Notes under the pieces: model-generated
Database searches by the model: none
Told to the model about the DNA's origin: nothing
The model's input: only the letters and a program-made list of their open reading frames with translations
From: Clostridiales bacterium
Lineage (GTDB): Bacteria; Bacillota; Clostridia; Oscillospirales; Oscillospiraceae
DNA length: 58,588 bases
Assembly: GCA_022774865.1 (NCBI GenBank)
Contig: JALFLH010000032.1
Location: 1 to 58,588, forward strand
Reading direction: 5' to 3'
Made by a program: the position numbers and the translations under genes
Shown here: positions 31,131 through 39,959 of the stretch, in pieces
Layout: each line of letters opens with the position of its first letter
Numbering within the stretch: the stretch's first letter is position 1

Positions 31131-32159
31131 ATGGAAGAGACCTTAGGAAAACGAATCGCTGCGAACCGCAAGCGGCTTGGCATCACCCAGGACCGGCTGG
31201 CGGATCAACTTGGTGTCACGGCGCAGGCTGTCAGCAAATGGGAAAATGACCAGTCCTGCCCCGACATCACCATGCTGCCCAAACTGGCGGGGGTATTCGG
31301 CATGAGCACCGACGCCCTTCTGGGAATCGAGCCGCAGCCGTCAGAGATTGTTCCGGCGCGCGAAAACACCGGAGCGCAGGCGGACGGCAATCAGGAGCCA
31401 AGTGGTATTCATATGCAGAACGGCCAATGGGAATTTCACTGGGACGCAGACCGGCGGGACAGCGTCGGCCTGGCGCTGTGGGTTCTGCTGGTGGGCGGAC
31501 TGATGCTGGCGGGAAGCCTGCTCCACTGGGATATCGGTTTCTGGGATATTTTGTGGCCTTCCGGGCTGCTCATGTTCGGCCTTTTTGGACTGTATCCCAA
31601 ATTCTCCTTCTTCCGGCTGGGCTGCGGCATCTTCGGCGGATACTTTCTGCTCTGCAACCTGCATCTTCTGAATTTACAGGTTGGAAAAGAGCTGCTCCTG
31701 CCGGTGCTGCTGCTGATCTTTGGTGCCAGCCTTCTTCTGGATGCCTTCCGCAGAAAGAATCCCAACTCCACCGTCATCTCCTGCAACGGAAAGGACAGCC
31801 GGTTTCAAAGCTCTCTTCAGATGGGGGAGGACAGCTTTCGCTGCAGCACATCCTTCGGAGAGGACAGCCGGAAGATTGAACTGGCCTGCCTGTGCAGCGG
31901 CAGGGCGGAGGTCAGCTTCGGCGAACTGGAGTTGAACCTGTCCGGCTGCGAGAAAATCAGCGAGGACTGCCGTATCGATGCCAGTTGTTCCTTCGGCGAT
32001 CTGAAAATTCTGGTACCCCGGCGCTTCAGGGTGGAAGCCTTTCCCAGCACCTCCTTCGCCTCCGTGGAATTCTCCGGCCATCCCGATGAAACGCCGGAAG
32101 GCACCATTTTCCTGAACGGGAAAGCAAGTTTCGGCAGCATTCACATTCAGTACATCTGA
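31131..32159 (+). CDS. XRE-type regulator fused to a LiaF-like membrane module
   Basis: A 342-residue protein with three parts. Residues 5-62 form a Cro/CI-type HTH (RLGITQDRLADQLGVTAQAVSKWEND without break in the recognition helix). After a linker, four hydrophobic segments follow (about 112-131, 139-157, 161-180, 186-205), of the LiaI/LiaF type. Residues ~215-342 resemble the LiaF C-terminal toast-rack beta domain, with repeats of a serine-rich FG-D/E pattern (SFGEDS, SFGELEL, SFGDLKI, SFGSIHI). LiaF-like modules sense cell-envelope stress next to a kinase; here the sensor is attached straight to a DNA-binding domain, with no kinase nearby. Divergent from the LURP-one operon with an operator-like pair between. 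GGGAGGG precedes the ATG. Function is inferred. Confidence 0.8.
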   Translation: MEETLGKRIAANRKRLGITQDRLADQLGVTAQAVSKWENDQSCPDITMLPKLAGVFGMSTDALLGIEPQPSEIVPARENTGAQADGNQEPSGIHMQNGQWEFHWDADRRDSVGLALWVLLVGGLMLAGSLLHWDIGFWDILWPSGLLMFGLFGLYPKFSFFRLGCGIFGGYFLLCNLHLLNLQVGKELLLPVLLLIFGASLLLDAFRRKNPNSTVISCNGKDSRFQSSLQMGEDSFRCSTSFGEDSRKIELACLCSGRAEVSFGELELNLSGCEKISEDCRIDASCSFGDLKILVPRRFRVEAFPSTSFASVEFSGHPDETPEGTIFLNGKASFGSIHIQYI

Positions 32160-32175
32160 TCTGCTCCTGTATTTC

Positions 32176-32215
32176 ATCCGCCGGAGGCTGGCCTTCGGCG
32201 GATTTCTGTTGTATT
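32176..32215 (+). terminator. Terminator after the XRE-LiaF-like gene
   Basis: ATCCGCCG and CGGCGGAT pair (32176-32203), extended inward by AGG/CCT pairing, and are followed by TTCTGTTGTATTTT. Confidence 0.75.
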
Positions 32216-32230
32216 TTCAGCCGAATTGTC

Positions 32231-32259
32231 TTGCTTTTTATGAAAAGAAACGGTATAAT
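32231..32259 (+). promoter_or_regulatory. Promoter of the deacetylase-like membrane protein gene
   Basis: TTGCTT (32231-32236), 17 bases, TATAAT (32254-32259), 37 bases ahead of the ATG. Confidence 0.85.
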
Positions 32260-32295
32260 AGCGGTGACTACACAATAATAAAGGTAGGGGTGAAC

Positions 32296-34086
32296 ATGAA
32301 CGCCAACGATTTCGATCTTGATTTCGATTTTGAAAAGGAATATGGTTCTGACGCGCCGAAGGACGAATCTGCCCAGAGCGTGGAGGACGAATTCGATCTG
32401 AAGTCCATTCTCGGATCCAAATTCACCGAAAATTCCGAGCTGTTTCAAACCGATTCCGAATATGACGGGAATTTTGACTACAGCGATTACCCGATTCCGG
32501 ATGAGGAGCCCGGCGAGGGTGATCCGTCCGTGCCGGAGCAGCCGGAGAATCTGTCGGCCGACGATATCGCGTTTCCGCCCGAGGAGCCGCCCATGCAGGA
32601 TGAAGAGCCGGAACAGTCCGTCCGCCGTCCTCGTCCATCCCGTCAGCCGGAACGCCCGGAGCGGCCGCAGGCGGATGATGAATCCGCTCCCATGCCCCGC
32701 CGCAAAAAGCCCATAAGCAAACTCCGCCAATTTAAGAATGAGACTCTTCCCCGGCTGATTGCCGGTCTGGCTTCCCTTCTGATTCTGATTTTTGTCGTAG
32801 GCGCCATCAGCCGCGCCGTCAAAAATCACCGTACCCAGCAGGGTATGCAGGTTGCAGCCAGCGAGGATGCCAAAACAAAGGCCGAGTTGGAGCAGGAGCA
32901 GGTACAGACCCTACTGGCGCAGGCAGCGGAGCAGGCGGCCGGATACGATTACGACGGCGCCATTGCCACGCTGCAGTCCTTCGGCGACACGGCAAAGAAC
33001 GCGGAAATCAGCACTCGTATCTCCGAATATCAGCAGGCAAAATCCCAGCTTGTGGCGCACAACGATCCGGGCGCGATTCCCAATCTGTCCTTTAACGTAT
33101 TGATTGCCGATCCTGCCCGCGCGTTTTCCGACAAAAAACTGGGCGGAAAATACAATATGAATTTTGTCACCACAGACGAATTCCTGAAAATTCTGGAGCA
33201 GCTCTACGCGAACAACTACGTTCTGGTGGATCTGGACAGCTTCATTGCCGAGACGGACACCAACGGCACGGGCACGGTCACTTACTCCGCCAAGCCGCTC
33301 TATCTGCCCGACGGTAAAAAGCCATTCATGCTGACCGAAACCATGGTCAACTACTTCAACTACATGATTGACGGCGACGGTGACGGCACGCCTGATAAGA
33401 ATGGCGCAGGCTTTGCTTCCCGTCTGGTGCTTCAGAACGGCGAAATCAAGGCAGAGATGGTCAACGCCTCCGGTGAAACCGTGGTGGGCGACTACGATCT
33501 GGTGCCCATTCTGGAGTCGTTTATCGCGGAACATCCCGACTTCTGCTATCAGGGTTCCCGCGCCATTTTGGCCATTACCGGACATGAAGGCGTATTCGGC
33601 TACCGTACCAACGGCTCCGTCATCACCAGCAAGGGACAGGAATACTACGATGCGCAGGTTTCCGGTGCCAAGGAAATCGTCGCCGCGCTGACCGAGGCTG
33701 GATACCGGATCGCCTGCTACACTTACAGCAACGTTGATTACGGTGCCAAGAACGCCTCCGAAATTCAGGCTGACCTCTCCAACTGGACCAAGGAAGTGGC
33801 ACCCATTGTCGGGCAGGTTAACACTCTGGTCTATGCCAAGAGCAGCGACATCAGCTCCACCGGCGACTACACCGGCAGCAAGTACAACGTCCTCCGGGAG
33901 GCTGGCTTCCGCTATTTCATCACCAGCGGCAGCAGTTCCTCCATGAAGGTGTCCAGCGAGTATGTCCGTCAGGTTCGGATTGAAGTCACCGGAACAAAGA
34001 TGGCCAACGCCGCTTCCATGTACGCATCCTATTTTGACGCCAAGTCCCTGCTGAATTCCCAGCGCGGCAGCGTCCCCCAGTCCTGA
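32296..34086 (+). CDS. Membrane-anchored protein with a polysaccharide-deacetylase-like domain
   Basis: A 596-residue protein. Residues 1-~145 are acidic and proline-rich (DFDLDFDFEKEYG, then EDEFDLKSILGSKF), expected in the cytoplasm. One membrane segment follows (LIAGLASLLILIFVVGAI, ~153-170), then a helical segment with TPR-like spacing (QAAEQAAGYDYDGAIATLQSFGDTAKN), then an extracellular domain from ~250 that recalls NodB-fold deacetylases (FVTTDEFLKILEQLYANNYVLVDL; AYRIACYTYSNVDYG-like region). The NodB metal triad (D and HxxxH) is not evident, so an active deacetylase is doubtful. A wall- or glycan-related role is inferred only from the fold and from the neighbouring MdoB-like gene. Strong promoter and terminator surround it as a single gene. 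Confidence 0.65.
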   Translation: MNANDFDLDFDFEKEYGSDAPKDESAQSVEDEFDLKSILGSKFTENSELFQTDSEYDGNFDYSDYPIPDEEPGEGDPSVPEQPENLSADDIAFPPEEPPMQDEEPEQSVRRPRPSRQPERPERPQADDESAPMPRRKKPISKLRQFKNETLPRLIAGLASLLILIFVVGAISRAVKNHRTQQGMQVAASEDAKTKAELEQEQVQTLLAQAAEQAAGYDYDGAIATLQSFGDTAKNAEISTRISEYQQAKSQLVAHNDPGAIPNLSFNVLIADPARAFSDKKLGGKYNMNFVTTDEFLKILEQLYANNYVLVDLDSFIAETDTNGTGTVTYSAKPLYLPDGKKPFMLTETMVNYFNYMIDGDGDGTPDKNGAGFASRLVLQNGEIKAEMVNASGETVVGDYDLVPILESFIAEHPDFCYQGSRAILAITGHEGVFGYRTNGSVITSKGQEYYDAQVSGAKEIVAALTEAGYRIACYTYSNVDYGAKNASEIQADLSNWTKEVAPIVGQVNTLVYAKSSDISSTGDYTGSKYNVLREAGFRYFITSGSSSSMKVSSEYVRQVRIEVTGTKMANAASMYASYFDAKSLLNSQRGSVPQS

Positions 34087-34095
34087 ATTCACAAA

Positions 34096-34126
34096 AATGC
34101 GCCGGGAGAAACCCGGCGCATTTTTC
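34096..34126 (+). terminator. Terminator after the deacetylase-like gene
   Basis: AATGCGCCGGG and CCCGGCGCATT (11 bp) with loop AGAAA, followed by TTTCTT. It stands directly before the DUF1653 gene. Confidence 0.9.
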
Positions 34127-34143
34127 TTATGGAGGTTCTGAAT

Positions 34144-34362
34144 ATGAATCCGAAACCCGGAAAATACCGCCATTTTAAGGGTGGTGAATACGAACTGATT
34201 GCCATTGCCACCCACTCCGAAACCATGGAACCGATGGTCGTGTATCGCGCGCTGTACGGCGCGGGTGGGCTGTGGGTGCGTCCCCTGTCCATGTGGAGCG
34301 AGACTGTTGACCGGGATGGTTATCACGGCCCGCGCTTTCGGTATGTGGAAGATCCGTCATAA
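34144..34362 (+). CDS. DUF1653 domain protein
   Basis: A 72-residue protein that is nearly all one DUF1653 domain, recognised by GKYRHFKGGEYEL, HSETMEPMVVYRALYG and WVRPLSMWSE. The domain has no established function; it occurs as a small stand-alone protein in many Firmicutes. Start is taken at 34144, where GGAGG lies 8 bases upstream; the earlier ATG at 34129 contains that ribosome site. No promoter of its own was found, so expression may rely on readthrough of the preceding terminator. Confidence 0.85.
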   Translation: MNPKPGKYRHFKGGEYELIAIATHSETMEPMVVYRALYGAGGLWVRPLSMWSETVDRDGYHGPRFRYVEDPS

Positions 34363-34371
34363 AAACTTCAT

Positions 34372-34400
34372 TTGATTCTTCTGCCCATCTCTGATAGAAT
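34372..34400 (+). promoter_or_regulatory. Promoter of the MdoB/LtaS-like gene
   Basis: TTGATT (34372-34377), 17 bases, TAGAAT (34395-34400), 36 bases before the ATG. Confidence 0.75.
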
Positions 34401-34436
34401 AGCAGAGATAACTTCATCCCGCGAGGCGATAGACAC

Positions 34437-35960
34437 ATGAATCAGACACTTCCCAGAAAAAAGAGAAGATTCTCCTTATTTCCACCCCTGATCTGCACCG
34501 CCGTGGTGCTGATTGCCTTTCTCTGCTTCTTTTCCGCCCGCTGGTTTGTCCGTGTTTACGGCCGAACCGGCTTTGACTCCATCCTTTATACGCTGACCGC
34601 CAGTCTGGGCGGCGTACAAAGCGGTCTTGTCTTTCAGTATCTGCTGCAGGCGCTGCTGCCGTCTGTGCTATGTACCGGGCTTGCCAGTTTTCTTTTTTTC
34701 TTCCTGCTACGCCGGAACGCAACCGGCAAATATCAATCCTCCCGTCCACGACGCTTTCCTTCAGTTCCCGTTGCGCTGCTCTTATCCGCGGGATTGATTG
34801 TTTTTGCCGCCTTCGACGTGGGTCTGGTGGAATACATTTCCGATCAAATCAACGACAGCGACCTGTATGAAACCAGTTATGTGAACCCGGATTCCGTTGA
34901 AATCTCTTTCCCCGAGAAAAAGCGCAACCTGATTTATATCTATCTGGAATCCATGGAAACCACGTTCCTGTCAAAGGAGCTGGGCGGTGCCATGGATGAG
35001 AATCTAATCCCGGAGCTGTATCAGCTTGCGAAGGATAACATCTGCTTTTCCAACGGCGATTCCGACGTGGGCGGGTTTTATACCGCTGCGGGTGCCACGT
35101 GGACGGTCGGCTCTATGGTTGCTCAGACCGCCGGCATTCCGCTGAAAACGCCCACCGAGGATGTGAATAAATACGGCTCCTCCGGCGAAGATTTTCTCCC
35201 CGGCGTCACCTCCCTCACCTCCATCCTCCACGATGCCGGATACTATCAGGCGCTGATGGTCGGTTCCGATGCCAGCTTCGGTGGGCGGAAGCCCTATTTC
35301 CTCCAGCACGGCATGGACAAGGTGTATGACATCTACACCGCCCGTCAGGACGGCATCGTGCCCAGCGATTATTTCATCTGGTGGGGCATGGAGGATCTGC
35401 ATCTGTTCGAATACGCCAGACAGGAACTGACCAAAATTGCCGCGCAGGAGCAGCCCTTCGCTTTCACCATACTCACCGTGGATACCCACCATGTGGGCGG
35501 CTACCAATGTGCGCTGTGCCAGCCGAGCGCCAGCGGAGAAACCTACGACCAGTCTATCTCCTGCTCCAGCCGCCAGGTTGCGGCCTTTGTGGAATGGATT
35601 CAGGCTCAGAGCTTTTACGAAAACACCACGGTCATCATCGTCGGCGATCATGAGAGCATGGACAACGGCTACATCGAACGCAATGTTCCCGATGACTATC
35701 AGCGTTTGGTGTACAATTGTTTCATCAACGCCGCCGTCGAACCGGCCAAGACCCAAAACCGGGAATACTGCGCCGTGGATCTGTTTCCCACCACGCTGGC
35801 TGCCATGGGCTGCCGGATTGAGGGCGACCGTCTGGGGCTGGGCACCAACCTTTTCTCCACGCAGGCCACTCTGACCGAACAGCATGGTTTTGACCGCTTC
35901 AATCGGGAGCTGGCCAAAGCCTCCTCTTATTATGAAGAAAACTTCTATTCCGCAAAATAA
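34437..35960 (+). CDS. MdoB/LtaS-family phosphoglycerol transferase (sulfatase fold)
   Basis: A 507-residue membrane enzyme. About three to four N-terminal hydrophobic segments (to ~145) are followed by an extracellular sulfatase-fold domain. The first metal-site strand is LIYIYLESMETTF; the nucleophile region GATWTVGSMVAQTAGIP carries the conserved threonine; later metal ligands appear in VDTHH and VGDHESM. The wording around the nucleophile is closer to MdoB/OpgB-type transferases than to classical LtaS. Members move phosphoglycerol from phosphatidylglycerol to a glycan or to lipoteichoic acid outside the membrane. The acceptor here is unknown. The window also encodes a UgtP-like glycosyltransferase, which would make a glycolipid anchor. 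Confidence 0.85.
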   Translation: MNQTLPRKKRRFSLFPPLICTAVVLIAFLCFFSARWFVRVYGRTGFDSILYTLTASLGGVQSGLVFQYLLQALLPSVLCTGLASFLFFFLLRRNATGKYQSSRPRRFPSVPVALLLSAGLIVFAAFDVGLVEYISDQINDSDLYETSYVNPDSVEISFPEKKRNLIYIYLESMETTFLSKELGGAMDENLIPELYQLAKDNICFSNGDSDVGGFYTAAGATWTVGSMVAQTAGIPLKTPTEDVNKYGSSGEDFLPGVTSLTSILHDAGYYQALMVGSDASFGGRKPYFLQHGMDKVYDIYTARQDGIVPSDYFIWWGMEDLHLFEYARQELTKIAAQEQPFAFTILTVDTHHVGGYQCALCQPSASGETYDQSISCSSRQVAAFVEWIQAQSFYENTTVIIVGDHESMDNGYIERNVPDDYQRLVYNCFINAAVEPAKTQNREYCAVDLFPTTLAAMGCRIEGDRLGLGTNLFSTQATLTEQHGFDRFNRELAKASSYYEENFYSAK

Positions 35961-35963
35961 GCC

Positions 35964-35997
35964 TTCCCCCGGTTTTCTCCTCAGAAAACCGGGGGAA
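35964..35997. terminator. Two-way terminator between the MdoB-like gene and uvrB
   Basis: CCCCCGGTTTTCT (35966-35978) and AGAAAACCGGGGG pair over 13 bp, extended by TT/AA. The plus tail is TAATCAATCCTTTT and the minus tail GGCTTATTTTG. The genes converge here. Confidence 0.75.
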
Positions 35998-36019
35998 TAA
36001 TCAATCCTTTTGCCGGAAG

Positions 36020-37990
36020 TCAATTCGCGCCGTTGCCGCGCAGCTCGATGATCTGATCCCGTAAGACAGCAGCATACTCGTACTCCATCATCTTCGCCGC
36101 TTCCTTCATCTGCTTTTCCAGGCGGGCAATCTCCCGCTCTTTTTCGGCCTTTGTCATTTTTACGCCGTTTCGACTCTTTCGCTCAGCCGTGGGCGAAGAA
36201 ATCTCTATCAAATCCCGAACCGGCTTGATGATCGTCTGCGGGGTAATGCCGTGCGCCTGATTAAAGGCGGATTGGATCTCCCGCCGCCGGGCTGTCTCGT
36301 CCATGGCTGAACGCATGGAAGGCGTCACGCTGTCCGCGTACATAATCACCCTGCCCCCGGCGTTCCGCGCCGCCCGGCCAATGGTTTGAATCAGGCTGGT
36401 TTCCGAGCGTAGGAATCCCTCCTTATCCGCGTCCAGAATGGCCACCAGACTCACCTCCGGCAGGTCAAGACCCTCCCGCAGCAGATTAATGCCCACCAGA
36501 ACGTCAAATTTCGCCATCCGCAGATCCCGGATGATCTCCATGCGCTCCATGGCACCGATGTCGGAGTGCATATAGCGCACCTTGATGCCCGCTTTTTGCA
36601 GGTAAACCGTCAAATCCTCTGCCATCTTCTTGGTCAGGGTCGTCACCAGCACCCGCTCCTGCCGGGCGGTACGGGCATTGATTTCTCCGATCAGGTCGTC
36701 GATCTGTCCTTCGATGGGGCGCACCTCTACCACCGGATCCAGCAGTCCGGTGGGACGGATCACCTGTTCCACAATCTGGCCGGAGCGGGTTCGCTCGTAT
36801 TCGCCCGGGGTGGCGGAAATATAGATCACCTGATTGATCTTGTCGTCGAACTCCCTGAAATTCAGCGGACGGTTATCATAGGCGGACGGCAGACGGAACC
36901 CATAGTTCACCAGTGCGTCCTTGCGGCTGCGGTCTCCTGCGTACATCGCCCGGCACTGGGGCAATGTCACATGGCTCTCATCGATGAACATGAGAAAGTC
37001 ATCCGGGAAATAATCCAGCAGTGTGGTGGGGGGGGTGCCGGGTTTCCGCCCCTGAATGACCCGGGAATAGTTCTCAATGCCGTTGCAGAATCCGATTTCG
37101 GTCATCATCTCCAGATCATAAGCCGTCCGCTGGGCAATCCGCTGGGCTTCAATCAGTTTGTCATGGGCGCGGAACCAGGCCACCTGCTCATCGCATTCCC
37201 GCTGGATTTCCAGCATGGCACGCTGGAGCTTCTCCTTCGACGCCACATAATGACTGGCCGGGTAGATGGCAATATGATCCACATATCGCTCCGCCATGCC
37301 GGACACCGCGTTGATTTCGCTGATCCGGTCGATTTCGTCCCCAAAAAACTCCACCCGGATGGCGCGTCCCGACCAGTAGGCGGGGTACACCTCCAGCGTG
37401 TCTCCCCGCACCCGGAACTTGTTCCGGGAAAAATCCAGATCGTTACGCTCGTAGCGGATCTCTGTCAGCTTTTTCAGTATCTCATCCAGCGGACGCTCCT
37501 GTCCCACACGCAGGGAGATGACCATGCTCTTGTAATCGATGGGGTCACCCAGGCCATACAGGCAGCTCACCGAGCTGACCACAATCACATCCCGCCGCTC
37601 AAACAACGCCGACGTGGCCGAATGGCGGAGCCGGTCGATTTCCTCGTTGACGGAGGCATCTTTTTCAATATAGGTATCCGTGTGGGCGATATAGGCTTCC
37701 GGCTGGTAATAATCATAATAGGAGATAAAATACTCCACCGCGTTGTCCGGGAAGAACTCCCGGAATTCGCTGCAAAGCTGGGCGGCCAGCGTCTTGTTGT
37801 GTGCCAGCACCAGTGTGGGACGGTTCAGCTTCTCAATCACCGATGCCATGGTGAACGTCTTGCCGGAACCGGTCACACCCAGCAGGGTCTGCTCCCGCAG
37901 TCCCCAGTTCACGCCGTTGACCAGCGCCTCAATTGCCTCCGGCTGATCGCCTGAGGGCTTATATTCCGAAACCAGCTTGAATTGATCCAA
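36020..37990 (-). CDS. uvrB: Excinuclease ABC subunit B
   Basis: A 656-residue DNA-repair helicase-like protein that, loaded by UvrA, verifies the lesion and recruits UvrC. Seen are the Walker [16 protein letters not shown], the beta-hairpin [11 protein letters not shown], the DEAD-type box FIDESHVT, motif [13 protein letters not shown], and the C-terminal UVR domain ([22 protein letters not shown]). The start is taken as TTG 37990 (protein begins [15 protein letters not shown]) with GGGGGGAG just upstream; the ATG at 38026 would overlap the end of radC by 19 bases. uvrC is not in the window. Confidence 0.95.
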   Translation of the reverse strand: MDQFKLVSEYKPSGDQPEAIEALVNGVNWGLREQTLLGVTGSGKTFTMASVIEKLNRPTLVLAHNKTLAAQLCSEFREFFPDNAVEYFISYYDYYQPEAYIAHTDTYIEKDASVNEEIDRLRHSATSALFERRDVIVVSSVSCLYGLGDPIDYKSMVISLRVGQERPLDEILKKLTEIRYERNDLDFSRNKFRVRGDTLEVYPAYWSGRAIRVEFFGDEIDRISEINAVSGMAERYVDHIAIYPASHYVASKEKLQRAMLEIQRECDEQVAWFRAHDKLIEAQRIAQRTAYDLEMMTEIGFCNGIENYSRVIQGRKPGTPPTTLLDYFPDDFLMFIDESHVTLPQCRAMYAGDRSRKDALVNYGFRLPSAYDNRPLNFREFDDKINQVIYISATPGEYERTRSGQIVEQVIRPTGLLDPVVEVRPIEGQIDDLIGEINARTARQERVLVTTLTKKMAEDLTVYLQKAGIKVRYMHSDIGAMERMEIIRDLRMAKFDVLVGINLLREGLDLPEVSLVAILDADKEGFLRSETSLIQTIGRAARNAGGRVIMYADSVTPSMRSAMDETARRREIQSAFNQAHGITPQTIIKPVRDLIEISSPTAERKSRNGVKMTKAEKEREIARLEKQMKEAAKMMEYEYAAVLRDQIIELRGNGAN

Positions 37991-38007
37991 TGATTTCTCC
38001 CCCCCTG

Positions 38008-38703
38008 TCACAGGCTGATCCTGCATTCGTCCGGATGGTACAAACCGGACTGACGCAGGGAAACATAGTCGCTATCCGCCACAATGATATGATCCACGAG
38101 TTGAATCTCCACAGCGTCCAGCGCCAGCGCCAGCCGCCGGGTCGTCTGGATATCCTCCCCGGAGGGGATGGCAAGACCGCTGGGATGATTATGTGCCAGA
38201 ATGGCGGAGGAGGCGTTCACGCCCAGCGCCATTTCCACAACCCGCCGGATCGGAACCGCCGCCGAATTCACGCTGCCCTGCCCCACCTCGTTGCAGCTTA
38301 TCACCTTGCATTTGGCATCCAGACAAAGCAGCATAACCGTTTCATTCCGCTGATTTCGAAAACAGTTTTCCAGATATTTGCCGCAGTCATCCAGACTGGC
38401 AAGAATTTTCTCATCGTTTTTATGCATCAGGTAGTACCGCTCCAACTGGGCAATCAGCGTCAGAAACGTGGCCGCATTGATTCCCATTCCCGGCAGCTTG
38501 GCCAGTTCCTCCGCCGGTGTCTCAAGCACGTTGGCCAGGCTGCCGAACCGTTTGATCAGCGCGTGCCCCAGCTCATTTGTATCCTTCCGGGGCAGACAGT
38601 AAAAGAGGAACAGCTCCAATACCTCGTGTTCCTGAAAGTTTGCCAGTCCCTCTTTTCGGAACCGCTCCCGCAGGCGCTCCCGATGGCCGTCATGGTTCGA
38701 CAT
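38008..38703 (-). CDS. radC: RadC-family JAB/MPN protein
   Basis: A 231-residue protein. A helix-hairpin-helix region ([15 protein letters not shown]) near residues 60-75 is followed by the JAB1/MPN metal domain with HNHPSG and the distal D in the S/D pattern [10 protein letters not shown]. The family was named for DNA repair but its biochemical role is unsettled. It lies 17 bases upstream of uvrB on the same strand. ATG 38703 has GAGG 8 bases upstream; the GTG at 38712 overlaps the ribosome site. Confidence 0.93.
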   Translation of the reverse strand: MSNHDGHRERLRERFRKEGLANFQEHEVLELFLFYCLPRKDTNELGHALIKRFGSLANVLETPAEELAKLPGMGINAATFLTLIAQLERYYLMHKNDEKILASLDDCGKYLENCFRNQRNETVMLLCLDAKCKVISCNEVGQGSVNSAAVPIRRVVEMALGVNASSAILAHNHPSGLAIPSGEDIQTTRRLALALDAVEIQLVDHIIVADSDYVSLRQSGLYHPDECRISL

Positions 38704-38730
38704 ATTTTTCACCTCTCGTTGGTTTTACCC

Positions 38731-38759
38731 TTGCTATTTTCCTTTTCTTTCGCTAAAAT
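38731..38759 (+). promoter_or_regulatory. Promoter of the kinase-like gene
   Basis: TTGCTA (38731-38736), 17 bases, TAAAAT (38754-38759). It lies in the gap divergent from radC. Confidence 0.65.
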
Positions 38760-38843
38760 AAGAACGCGGGGCACTTTTCGCCGAAACCGGATGCGTAAGT
38801 TTTCCCGAATTTTGCACAAGCTACCACCATGAGGAGGAACATC

Positions 38844-39929
38844 ATGGAAGAATTTACAGATGCAATGGGGATGCTGGATCTGATCGCCCGCCCCGCTTTC
38901 TGCGTCAAAGATGGTATGATCACAAAAGTGAATCCAGCCGCTGCCGCTCATCTGATTGAAGCGGGCACCCGAATCGACACCATCCTGCAAACCGGCGCGG
39001 AGGAGTATGCCGCATTTACCGGCGGCTGTCTTTATCTCAATCTGTCCGTTTCCGGGACATCCATCGGCGCGTCCGTCACACGGATGCAGGAGTTCGACGT
39101 GTTCTGTCTGGAACAGGACGCGGACAACCGGGAGCTTCAGGCCATGGCGCTGGCCGCCCGGGAACTGCGGGAATCTCTGGCCAATATCATGATTACCGCA
39201 GAACGTCTCTTCCCGTTGTCCGCAATGGGGGACGATCCGGTCGCGCAGGAGCAGGCTGCCCACATGAACCGGGGTCTGTTTCAGATGCTGCGCGTCATCG
39301 GCAATATGTCCGACGCCAGCCGGTATCTGTCCGATCCGGGCACCCATCAGGAGATTCGGAACGTCTGTGCCCTGCTCAGTGAAATCTTCGCCCACGCGGC
39401 CGCGCTGGTCGCCGATGCCGGCATTACACTGGAATATGAGGGACTGCCCGAACCGGTCTACTGTCTGACGGATGGAGAGAAGCTGGAACGTGCCGTCTTA
39501 AATATGATTTCCAACGCCGCTAAATTCACCGGTCAGGGCGGTTCCATCCAGGCAAAGCTGACCCGCCGGGGGCACAAGCTGTACCTCTCGGTTACGGACA
39601 ATGGAAGCGGTATTCCTGAGCAAATGCGCGGCAGCGTCTTCAACCGGTTCTCCCGGGAACCGGGCGTGGAAGACAGGCGCTATGGCATCGGTCTGGGCAT
39701 GGTATTGATCCGCGCCACCGCCGCCCTTCATGGCGGAACCGTGCTGGTGGATCATCCCGAAGGTGCCGGCACCCGGGTCACTATGACCATCGCCATCCGC
39801 TCCGAAAACACCGACCGGGTCTGTTCGCCGGTTCTCCGGGTAGATTACGCAGGGGAATGGGATCACGGCATGATTGAGCTATCCGACACGCTTTCCGCTT
39901 CCGTCTATCGCATCAAAGAATCTCAGTAA
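38844..39929 (+). CDS. Histidine-kinase-like protein lacking the phospho-acceptor histidine
   Basis: A 361-residue soluble protein. Residues ~8-95 look like a PAS-type sensor. Residues 94-160 should be the DHp helices, but the place where kinases have HELR/HELK reads A-R-E-L-R (R106), so the phospho-acceptor histidine is replaced by arginine. Residues ~175-320 form a well-preserved HATPase_c domain: N box LNMISNAAKFT (N224 is the key residue), G1 DNGSGIP (252-258), G2 GIGLGMVL (281-288). No response regulator is adjacent and there is no membrane segment. It could be an ATP-binding pseudokinase acting by protein contact. Start ATG 38844 sits behind GAGGAGG. It lies between radC-uvrB and uvrA. 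Confidence 0.8.
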   Translation: MEEFTDAMGMLDLIARPAFCVKDGMITKVNPAAAAHLIEAGTRIDTILQTGAEEYAAFTGGCLYLNLSVSGTSIGASVTRMQEFDVFCLEQDADNRELQAMALAARELRESLANIMITAERLFPLSAMGDDPVAQEQAAHMNRGLFQMLRVIGNMSDASRYLSDPGTHQEIRNVCALLSEIFAHAAALVADAGITLEYEGLPEPVYCLTDGEKLERAVLNMISNAAKFTGQGGSIQAKLTRRGHKLYLSVTDNGSGIPEQMRGSVFNRFSREPGVEDRRYGIGLGMVLIRATAALHGGTVLVDHPEGAGTRVTMTIAIRSENTDRVCSPVLRVDYAGEWDHGMIELSDTLSASVYRIKESQ

Positions 39930-39933
39930 CTGT

Positions 39934-39959
39934 GCGCACCGCTTTTGCGGTGCGCTTTT
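39934..39959 (+). terminator. Terminator after the kinase-like gene
   Basis: GCGCACCGC (39934-39942), loop TTTT, GCGGTGCGC (39947-39955), then TTTTC. Confidence 0.9.
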
